A stretch of DNA of 64,000 bases. Origin: Thermovenabulum sp049723235. GTDB lineage: Bacteria; Bacillota; Thermosediminibacteria; Thermosediminibacterales; Thermosediminibacteraceae. Positions within the stretch are counted from its first letter, which is position 1; every line of letters begins with the position of its first letter. The DNA lies in contig NZ_JBNARB010000003.1 of assembly GCF_049723235.1 (NCBI RefSeq), positions 62,001 to 126,000 on the forward strand, in the 5' to 3' direction. The position numbers and the translations under genes are program-made. Under the pieces are notes generated by a model. That model had not been told where the DNA came from. It saw only the letters and a program-made list of their open reading frames with translations, and ran no database searches. Shown one piece after another: positions 57,682 to 64,000 of this stretch.

Positions 57682-58977
57682 ATGGATATTTCAATAATTC
57701 TTATAATTGCCCTTTTAGGCATTATTATCGCATTACAAATATTTTCCTTAAACTCAAAAAAAAGGCAGGACCCGGAACTTATAAAAGTGCTGTCCACCCT
57801 TGAAAACGGTCAAAAGTATCTGGAAAGTTTGATAAAAGAAGACATTAAAAACAGTAAAGAAGAGACGGCAAATCTGGTTAGCAATTTGGGAAACACTATT
57901 TCGATAAATATCAACAACATGAATCTGACACAGCAAAACCTGATCAAAAACTTTTCTGATACCGTTTCTTCCCTGGCTGATAAAACGGAAGAAAGGTTAA
58001 ATAAAATGAGGGAAACAATTGAAACAAAGCTGAAAGAAATACAGAACGAAAACAGCACAAAGCTTGAACAAATGAGACAGGTGGTCGATGAAAAGCTGCA
58101 GTCTACCCTTAATGCCAGAATATCCGAATCCTTCCGGCTGGTCAGCGAAAGGCTGGAACAGGTACATAACGGTCTTGGGGAAATGCAAACCTTGATGAGC
58201 GATGTGGGTAGCCTTAAGAAAGTGCTATCTAACATAAAGACCAGAGGAATTCTCGGAGAGGTTCAATTAGAAGGGATAATAGAAGATATTCTATCACCCG
58301 GCCAGTTTGAAAAGAACGTAAAAGTAAACCCTCAAAGCAATGAGGTAGTTGAATTTGCCATAAAGATACCCGTCGAAAACGGGCCTTTTAAGAACTACAT
58401 ATGGCTTCCCATTGACGCCAAATTTCCTATGGAAGATTTTGAACGATTGGTTGATGCGGAGGAAAGATGCGATTTAGCAGAAAGTGAAAGATTAAAAAAA
58501 GATTTAGAAAACCGCATAAAGCAGTGTGCAAAGGATATCAAGAATAAATACATAAATCCTCCTCATACCACCGATTTTGCCATAATGTTTTTACCTGCAG
58601 AAAGTCTTTTTGCTGAAATTTTAAAAAAGCCGGGCTTTATTGAAAATATTCACAGGGAATATAAGGTTTTGATTACCGGTCCTACCACCCTTTCCGGCCT
58701 TTTAAACAGCCTGCGGCAGGGTTTCAAAATGTTTGCAATAGAACAAAAAGCGGAAGAGGTATGGAAATTATTAGCGGCAGTAAAATCCGAAATTGGAAAA
58801 TTTGGCGAACTTTTAGATAAAGTGAATAAAAAACTTCAGGAAGCGCAGAATGTAATAGAAAACGCTTCTAAAAGGACTCGCACTATAGACAGGAAATTAA
58901 AAGATGTGGAAGAACTTTCTCATGAGGAATCTCAGGAGATCCTTTCCCTTTTTGCTGTTATGGAAGAGGAAGAATAA
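57682..58977 (+). CDS. rmuC: RmuC-family protein
   Basis: A 431-residue protein: an N-terminal membrane helix (ISIILIIALLGIIIALQIFS), a long coiled coil (about 40-190: LADKTEERLNKMRETIETKL), then the conserved RmuC domain (TRGILGEVQLEGIIEDILSP, PLDAKFP-like IWLPIDAKFPMEDFERLVDA, TTDFAIMFLPAESLFAEIL, LITGPTTLSGLLNSLRQGF). RmuC limits recombination between inverted repeats and has a predicted nuclease-like fold. The ATG at 57682 has AAGGAGG upstream. Confidence 0.92.
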   Translation: MDISIILIIALLGIIIALQIFSLNSKKRQDPELIKVLSTLENGQKYLESLIKEDIKNSKEETANLVSNLGNTISININNMNLTQQNLIKNFSDTVSSLADKTEERLNKMRETIETKLKEIQNENSTKLEQMRQVVDEKLQSTLNARISESFRLVSERLEQVHNGLGEMQTLMSDVGSLKKVLSNIKTRGILGEVQLEGIIEDILSPGQFEKNVKVNPQSNEVVEFAIKIPVENGPFKNYIWLPIDAKFPMEDFERLVDAEERCDLAESERLKKDLENRIKQCAKDIKNKYINPPHTTDFAIMFLPAESLFAEILKKPGFIENIHREYKVLITGPTTLSGLLNSLRQGFKMFAIEQKAEEVWKLLAAVKSEIGKFGELLDKVNKKLQEAQNVIENASKRTRTIDRKLKDVEELSHEESQEILSLFAVMEEEE

Positions 58978-58984
58978 AAAAAGT

Positions 58985-59400
58985 AAAAAGGGCATATAGC
59001 AATCTACCTTGCACCAATACTGATAGCTTATTACCCAACCATGATCTTCCGACCATGATAGAGCAGTTCACCACCAGTACTGATGGGCCGTTCGACCACT
59101 CAGGATATCTACGCACCTGTATGCAACCTCTCGGCTGCATACAAGCGCATGAAATAGTGGCCAGCTAAATCATAACAAAAAGTTTCAATACCCTGAGTGA
59201 TCTTAGCTCGACCCGGCATGATAGGTTGGAACCCTGCTGCAATCAAAAATGATCGACTGCAGCAAAGCTTTTCCCCACCATGCAGGATCTGCCCTCCGGC
59301 TGCATGCAAGCCTTGTCAGCCTGCATGCAACCTTTGGTCGACCCATATACGACCCCGTAGGATCATATATGAGTCTTAGCTCAACTGCTACATACCCTTT
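58985..59400. other. Gene-free, palindrome-rich segment after rmuC
   Basis: About 560 bases separate rmuC from metS; about 415 of these are more G+C-rich than the flanks and full of short repeats. These include ACCAATACTGATAG (59013) and ACCAGTACTGATGG (59073), the hairpin TGTATGCA/TGCATACA (59118-59143), and TGCATGCAA twice (59301, 59322). Several ATCNNNNNGATC-like palindromes and stop-rich frames are present. I see no gene; it may be a decayed mobile element end or a non-coding RNA. Confidence 0.5.
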
Positions 59401-59480
59401 ACACTATTTATTGTGACCCATAAAAAAATTAATATGCAGTTATTTTTTGGTAATATTTGTCAAATTATTAAATATTTCGT

Positions 59481-59509
59481 AAAAAAGCTGCGGTTTTTGC
59501 CGCAGCTTT
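59481..59509. terminator. Terminator after the symporter operon
   Basis: Perfect 10-bp arms AAAGCTGCGG/CCGCAGCTTT (59484-59509) around a 6-base loop. On the minus strand six T follow, so it terminates metS and the symporter gene. Confidence 0.9.
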
Positions 59510-59540
59510 CATTGTTTCTTATTTTGTATTAAATTTATAA

Positions 59541-59642
59541 TTATTTTTGCTGGTATTTTATCAAGTTGGACATCGTTACATATACTCCACCTAAAATTAC
59601 AACCCACGCTAAAAGCATAAATCCAAGAGCTCCACCGGACAT
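59541..59642 (-). CDS. MetS-like small subunit of the NSS transporter
   Basis: A 33-residue membrane peptide, MSGGALGFMLLAWVVILGGV YVTMSNLIKYQQK, with one transmembrane helix. It matches the MetS type of small subunit encoded directly behind NSS-family transporters (as in Corynebacterium MetPS). The ATG follows GGGGAGG by 8 bases and lies 16 bases after the symporter stop. Confidence 0.85.
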   Translation of the reverse strand: MSGGALGFMLLAWVVILGGVYVTMSNLIKYQQK

Positions 59643-59658
59643 TTATATTTCCTCCCCT

Positions 59659-61239
59659 CTACGCCTTGTAGGCCTTTTGGGCTGCTGCACCGGGACCATA
59701 CTTTTTCTGAATAGTGGTATAGGCTTCAATAAACCCAATAATTAATATGGCAAAGAGTAATAGCCTTGCTCCCTGCACCCAGGGGACCAAATTGGGCATC
59801 TTTTCTACAAAGCTGGGTACCCATCTGAAATATCCATCATTGATATAGCTTCTTGTGGAAAATACCAGGAGGATTGCTATTGCCAATGGTGTTATCCATT
59901 TTATCATAATATTGAAGAACGCGGAGGAAATCTTCCAGTAGCTTCCTCTGTTGATTTCCTCCAAGGATTTCTTTTCACCAAACAGCCATCCTACCACAAA
60001 TACTTCCAACAAACCTACTACTACCAGGAAGTAAGAACCTACCCAGTTATCAAGTTCTGTAAGGAAAACAAGTTCCGCAGTCTTTGTCAAAACAGGTTCG
60101 AGAGCTACGGGTAGACCAATTATTATATAAAGAGCAAAGATCAGCCAGGAACCAATCCTTCTTGGAATATTCAAATCTTCTTCCAAAAGGGCTATCAGGT
60201 AGTTATACATGGCTATTGCTGAAGTGAACCCGGCAAAGAAAAGTATCAAGAACCAGAAAGCTCCGAAAATCTGCCCTGCAGGCATCATTCTGAATACGTT
60301 AGGCAGCGCTATAAAAGATAAGCCTACGCCCGATTTAATGCCATCCATTCCTAAAAATGTGTAAGCAATGGGTATCGCTATACTTCCACCCAGTATTACT
60401 TCCGCAAATTCATTTAAAAAAACCGTTGCAGTAGCCGAAAGCACTATATCATCGTCGGGCTTCAAGTAAGAAGCGTAGTTTTGAATAATTCCCATACCAA
60501 GGGATAGTGTAAAGAATATTTGTCCTGCTGCAGCAAGTGCTGACTGCCAGCTCAGTTCATTCCAGTGAGGGCTCCAGAGGTAATCAAGTCCTTTTAACGG
60601 CGACCAATCGGGATTTACAGGGGTGCCAAGGGTTAAAGCTCTGATAATCAATATAAATCCGAGAACATATAATGATGGCATCATGACCTTTGCCCAGGCT
60701 TCAATACCCTTTTGAACACCACGGGTTAACGCAAGGCCAAGAAGGAAAAGAGCAATTACCCAGAATGTAATCGAAAGACCCGGTGTCTGAATGTAGTTTA
60801 CGAAAACTTCTCCTGTAGATTTTGCTTTGTCCATGTAACCGCCGGTTAATGAAAGGTAAGAATATCCAAGAGTCCAGCCTATGATCTGTGTATAATAGGC
60901 GTTTACAAGGCTAACTACGGAAAATACAAGCATTCCGGCTAAGGATCCAAGTATAGCTGCCGTGGTGTGAGATGTCCTTTCCTTCGACTGCAGATAAACC
61001 ATGCAGCCTACCGTCCCATGTCCGTACTTACCGCCGTACCTTCCCTGCATCCATTCCACATACATGATAGGAATACCAAGAATTATAAGTGCTGCAAAAT
61101 AAGGGATCATGAAAGCGCCGCCGCCGTTTTTCGCGGCCTGGTACGGGAAGCGCCAGAAGTTTCCAAGACCTATAGCGTTTCCCGCCATAGCAAGAATAAG
61201 TCCAAGTTTTGTTCCCCAGTTCTCTCTGCCTTCTGCCAT
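59659..61239 (-). CDS. Na+-dependent NSS-family amino-acid transporter
   Basis: A 526-residue membrane protein with about twelve transmembrane helices. The NSS signature is present: NWGTKLGLILAMAGNAIGLG NFWRFPYQAAKNGGGAF, GIPIMYVEWMQGRYGG, and a helix 6-8 region FFTLSLGMGIIQNYASYL and FAGFTSAIAMYNYLIALLEE. Members take up amino acids with sodium. The small subunit gene downstream points to a MetPS-like methionine/alanine type. It would feed the amino-acid fermentation pathway encoded next to it. Confidence 0.9.
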   Translation of the reverse strand: MAEGRENWGTKLGLILAMAGNAIGLGNFWRFPYQAAKNGGGAFMIPYFAALIILGIPIMYVEWMQGRYGGKYGHGTVGCMVYLQSKERTSHTTAAILGSLAGMLVFSVVSLVNAYYTQIIGWTLGYSYLSLTGGYMDKAKSTGEVFVNYIQTPGLSITFWVIALFLLGLALTRGVQKGIEAWAKVMMPSLYVLGFILIIRALTLGTPVNPDWSPLKGLDYLWSPHWNELSWQSALAAAGQIFFTLSLGMGIIQNYASYLKPDDDIVLSATATVFLNEFAEVILGGSIAIPIAYTFLGMDGIKSGVGLSFIALPNVFRMMPAGQIFGAFWFLILFFAGFTSAIAMYNYLIALLEEDLNIPRRIGSWLIFALYIIIGLPVALEPVLTKTAELVFLTELDNWVGSYFLVVVGLLEVFVVGWLFGEKKSLEEINRGSYWKISSAFFNIMIKWITPLAIAILLVFSTRSYINDGYFRWVPSFVEKMPNLVPWVQGARLLLFAILIIGFIEAYTTIQKKYGPGAAAQKAYKA

Positions 61240-61300
61240 AAAAAACCTCCCCTTGTTAAAAAATTATTTTTTAATTTAAAATGTTAAAAAGTTGTTTATT

Positions 61301-61329
61301 ATTATACATTAAATCTTCTAAATTTACAA
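61301..61329 (-). promoter_or_regulatory. Promoter of the NSS transporter operon
   Basis: TTGTAA (61324-61329, minus strand) and TATAAT (61301-61306) are 17 bases apart, about 60 bases before the transporter ATG (GGGGAGG site). The remaining gap to iorB (to 61453) is A+T-rich and shows nothing else clear. Confidence 0.58.
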
Positions 61330-61453
61330 TACATGATTTATTATGCGAAATAATCACTCTTTTTCATATTATACTATAAATTTTTCTTTATTTATAATTT
61401 TCTGTTGTTTTTCTTTAAAAAAATAATGTTTACTGAATTAATATAATTTTGAT

Positions 61454-62029
61454 TTAAACCAGTTTATACCCGAGTTCGAAAGCTTTCACGTTAATCTCTA
61501 CGTACTTTTCCGGTACCACCTCCTTAATTACTTTTACAAATTTCTCCTTATTAAAGTACATTACTTTTGCCAATGCCCCGGTTAAAATGATATTTTGAAC
61601 CCTGACATCGCCAAGCTCCTTTGCTTTTGAAACAGCATCAATGATTATTGCATTTTTAATATTATTTTTTACAAACTCCGTTATGTTTTCGGGATATTCT
61701 TCCTTCCCTGCAAGCACCGTGGAAGGAGGTATTTCTAAATCGTTTAAAATTAATGTTCCATCATTGGACAAAAAATCAATATAACGAAGTGCCTCCAATT
61801 TTTCAAAGGCGAGTAACACATCGGCTTTCCCTTTTTCTATAACTGGAGAATACACTTTTTCGCCGTACCTGATCTGAGTAACAACACTTCCTCCCCTCTG
61901 GGCCATTCCGTGAATCTCTGACATCTTCACATCAAATCCGTGCTCTATCAAAGCCCGGGTTATTACTTTGCCCGAAAGTATAGTCCCCTGCCCGCCTACA
62001 CCGGAGATAAAAATATTCTTTACCGTCAT
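61454..62029 (-). CDS. iorB: Indolepyruvate:ferredoxin oxidoreductase, beta subunit
   Basis: A 191-residue gamma-type 2-oxoacid oxidoreductase subunit: NIFISGVGGQGTILSGKVIT, SEIHGMAQRGGSVVTQIRYG, VYSPVIEKGKADVLLAFEKL, and a C-terminal NIILTGALAKVMYF. With IorA it oxidatively decarboxylates aryl pyruvates to acyl-CoA and reduced ferredoxin. Its start overlaps iorA's stop by 4 bases. No clear hairpin terminator follows. Confidence 0.93.
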   Translation of the reverse strand: MTVKNIFISGVGGQGTILSGKVITRALIEHGFDVKMSEIHGMAQRGGSVVTQIRYGEKVYSPVIEKGKADVLLAFEKLEALRYIDFLSNDGTLILNDLEIPPSTVLAGKEEYPENITEFVKNNIKNAIIIDAVSKAKELGDVRVQNIILTGALAKVMYFNKEKFVKVIKEVVPEKYVEINVKAFELGYKLV

Positions 62030-63789
62030 CTTTCTTCACCCGCCTTTTCAATTGCATCAAAAGGACATACCTGAGCACATACGGAGCAACCTACGCAGCT
62101 CAATGGGTTTATTATTGTTTCTTCCCCGTGAATCTGCACCGCAGGGCAGCCTACCTTCAAACACATCTTGCATTTTTTGCATTTTTCCTGATTTACTTTA
62201 TAAAGCCCCTTAGGCCCTTTTCCTTTTAATAATGCGCACGGCCTTCTTGCTATTATTACCGAGGGTTCGGTTTTATTATTTGCCGCAGTTTTTATAGCAT
62301 TTTCCACAGCACTTAAATCATAAGAATCTACCGTATAAATGTTCTTAATACCAAGAGCCTTGCAGATTTCCTCCAAGGAAACCGCATATGCAGGTTCATC
62401 TTTTGCATTGTATCCGGTTCCGGGATGGTGCTGGTGTCCGGTCATAGCAGTAATGCTATTATCTACGATCATGGTTATGGTATTGCTGTTATTATATACC
62501 ACATTCATGAGTCCCGTTACGCCGGAATGCAGAAAAGTAGAGTCCCCTATCACGCTTATTACGAGCGGGCTTTCTTTTCCTTCCTGTTCGTATGCCTTTT
62601 TAAAACCGTGCCCCATACCAATGCTGGCGCCCATGCACAGAATACTGTCAATTCCCTCCAAAGGCGGTAAAACACCCAGGCTGTAGCAACCGATATCGCT
62701 GGTAACTACCGCCTTCATTTTTCGTAAAACATAAAATACTCCTCGATGCGGGCATCCGGCACACAATACAGGAGGTCTCATGGGCAGGTTCCCCTGGGGT
62801 TTATAGTAAACTTTTGCCTTACCTGCTCCAAAGGCTTCCCGGATTATTTCAGGAGAAAGTTCTCCAATCGCAGGAATTACCTCTTTTCCAATAATATTTT
62901 TATATCCCATGGCTTTTATACTATTTTCTAAATATGGATCAAGTTCTTCGACTACATATACCTTTTCGAATTTATTTACAAATTCCGAAATTAATTTTTC
63001 AGGCAGGGGATAGGTCATGGTTAATTTCAATATGCTTATATCATCGCCGAATACTTCTTTTACGTACTGATAACTTACACCGCTGGTTATAATACCGAAT
63101 TCTTTAATACTACCCCATACAATTTTATTGTACGAAAAGCTTTCACTGAAATCTTTTAAGGCCTTTAATCTTTCTTCTAAATCCAATCTCCTTCTTCTTG
63201 CAAATCCGGGGATCATTGCGTATTTTTGCGGATTTTTTTTATAAGCCGCAAGTTCCCTTTTTATTCGCTCTCCCAGCCGGACTATCCCCCTGCTATGGGC
63301 AATCCTGGTCGTTATTCTGAATAAAACCGGGATATCGTATTTTTCACTTACTTCCAAGGCTATGCCAATAAGGTCTTTTGCTTCCTGACTATCCGAAGGC
63401 TCAAACATGGGAATCCTGGCAAAAGGAGCGTAGTTTCTATTATCCTGTTCATCCTGCGAGCTATGCATACCGGGATCATCGGCACTCACAAGCACGAGCC
63501 CTCCATTTACCCCCGTGTAAACAAGGGTAAACAATGGATCCGCAGCTACATTTACCCCTACGTGTTTCATAGAAACTAGGCATCTGGCTCCCGCAAGGCT
63601 CGCACCCGCAGCCGATTCTAATGCGACTTTTTCGTTAGGAGCCCATTCTGCATGAATTTCTTTGTATTTTGCTATATTCTCGAGAATTTCGGTACTGGGA
63701 GTACCGGGGTATGCAGAAGCAAAGATTACGCCGTATTCGTATGCCCCCCTTGCTATAGCTTCATTTCCGGTTAAAAATTCTTTTTTCAA
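62026..63789 (-). CDS. iorA: Indolepyruvate:ferredoxin oxidoreductase, alpha subunit
   Basis: A 587-residue thiamine-diphosphate enzyme: FLTGNEAIARGAYEYGVIFA SAYPGTPSTEI at the start, then SADDPGMHSSQDEQDNRNYA, the TPP site GDSTFLHSGVTGLMNVVYNN, and two [4Fe-4S] ferredoxin motifs at the end (CKKCKMCLKVGCP, CVGCSVCAQVCP). It catalyses ferredoxin-dependent decarboxylation of aromatic 2-oxoacids during amino-acid fermentation. The best start is a TTG at 63789 which overlaps the ptb stop (TTGA) and follows GAGGGGTGG; the ATG at 63816 has no ribosome-binding site. Confidence 0.92.
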   Translation of the reverse strand: MKKEFLTGNEAIARGAYEYGVIFASAYPGTPSTEILENIAKYKEIHAEWAPNEKVALESAAGASLAGARCLVSMKHVGVNVAADPLFTLVYTGVNGGLVLVSADDPGMHSSQDEQDNRNYAPFARIPMFEPSDSQEAKDLIGIALEVSEKYDIPVLFRITTRIAHSRGIVRLGERIKRELAAYKKNPQKYAMIPGFARRRRLDLEERLKALKDFSESFSYNKIVWGSIKEFGIITSGVSYQYVKEVFGDDISILKLTMTYPLPEKLISEFVNKFEKVYVVEELDPYLENSIKAMGYKNIIGKEVIPAIGELSPEIIREAFGAGKAKVYYKPQGNLPMRPPVLCAGCPHRGVFYVLRKMKAVVTSDIGCYSLGVLPPLEGIDSILCMGASIGMGHGFKKAYEQEGKESPLVISVIGDSTFLHSGVTGLMNVVYNNSNTITMIVDNSITAMTGHQHHPGTGYNAKDEPAYAVSLEEICKALGIKNIYTVDSYDLSAVENAIKTAANNKTEPSVIIARRPCALLKGKGPKGLYKVNQEKCKKCKMCLKVGCPAVQIHGEETIINPLSCVGCSVCAQVCPFDAIEKAGEER

Positions 63790-64000
63790 ATCTTTCCACC
63801 CCTCTTTACTAAGCATGCCAGAGCAATTGAAGCAAGTTTTGAAAAACTGCTATCTGCCCTGGAGGAAAGGACTATAGGTGCCCTTGCACCCAGGACAATT
63901 CCCGCCATCGCTCCATTTGCAAGAAAGGATAAAGATTTCCCCAGGGCATTTCCGGCTTCGATGTCGGGAACGAGCAAAAGATCCGCATCACCGGCTACCG
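63786..64000 (-). CDS. ptb: Phosphate butyryltransferase, C-terminal part (runs off the window)
   Basis: The last 71 codons of a phosphate acetyl/butyryltransferase-family gene: VAGDADLLLVPDIEAGNALG KSLSFLANGAMAGIVLGARA PIVLSSRADSSFSKLASIAL. These are the conserved PDIE-AGN and G-A-PIVL-SRAD-S motifs. The 5' end is outside the window. It would convert the acyl-CoA from iorAB into acyl-phosphate for ATP formation by a kinase. Its stop overlaps the iorA start. Confidence 0.85.
   Translation of the reverse strand, partial: VAGDADLLLVPDIEAGNALGKSLSFLANGAMAGIVLGARAPIVLSSRADSSFSKLASIALACLVKRGGKI

Noticed and set aside
1..64000. CRISPR arrays, rRNA or tRNA genes
   Set aside because: I saw no regularly spaced identical repeats of CRISPR length and no tRNA cloverleaf or rRNA sequence on either strand, though I could not run a scan.

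Overview
The window looks like the chromosome of an anaerobic, low-G+C Gram-positive bacterium of the class Clostridia carrying an integrated siphovirus-type prophage. The host side (about 50.45-64 kb) has rlmD, trmL, a PHP phosphatase, an E1-like/cysteine synthase pair, rmuC, an NSS-type Na+ symporter with its 33-residue small subunit, and an indolepyruvate:ferredoxin oxidoreductase operon behind a phosphate butyryltransferase. That combination suggests an amino-acid-fermenting strict anaerobe. A thermophilic lineage near Thermosediminibacterales/Thermoanaerobacterales is possible but only a guess.

Layout. (1) 1-2.4 kb: a minus-strand operon with its own promoter, encoding a NUDIX hydrolase, an SRA-HNH (McrA-like) nuclease, a Phd-like/HARE-HTH fusion and a tiny Cys-rich protein. 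It looks like a modified-DNA surveillance module. (2) 2.5-6.4 kb: three serine-recombinase genes, one without a catalytic domain, plus a SHOCT-like protein. (3) 6.4-28.7 kb: lysis, tail, head and packaging genes of an HK97-like siphovirus, all on the minus strand in one late operon. It includes a canonical -1 frameshift site in the tail-assembly chaperone. Between terL and terS sits an accessory block: DUF5049, gamma-glutamylcyclotransferase, amidoligase, DUF4314, a catalytically dead amidoligase paralogue and two ParB-methyltransferase fusions. (4) 28.8-32.3 kb: an IS4-like and an IS91-like element lying between two copies of a late-promoter/leader-terminator cassette. (5) 32.3-33.8 kb: a Panacea-type antitoxin with a small putative toxin. 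(6) 34-43.7 kb: early/replication genes (ArpU-like regulator, VRR-NUC, primase-helicase, antirepressor, family A polymerase, SNF2 helicase) with GGTAAC iterons. (7) 43.9-50.3 kb: ImmA/IrrE-HTH regulator, then a type II restriction-modification system with one large nuclease, two DNA methyltransferases and two small HTH regulators. (8) 50.45-64 kb: host genes.

The prophage shows decay: the SNF2 helicase is split inside its Walker A motif, a small gene after terS carries an ochre stop, and two transposable elements have entered. Structural and packaging genes look intact. The most unusual items are the amidoligase/dead-paralogue block with two related structured leaders, the twin late promoter-terminator cassettes, the NUDIX/SRA-HNH/HARE operon, a soluble Rossmann-chemoreceptor fusion, and a degenerate-plus-active tandem E1 protein paired with cysteine synthase. 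All similarity statements come from reading the sequence and knowing the families; no database search was run.
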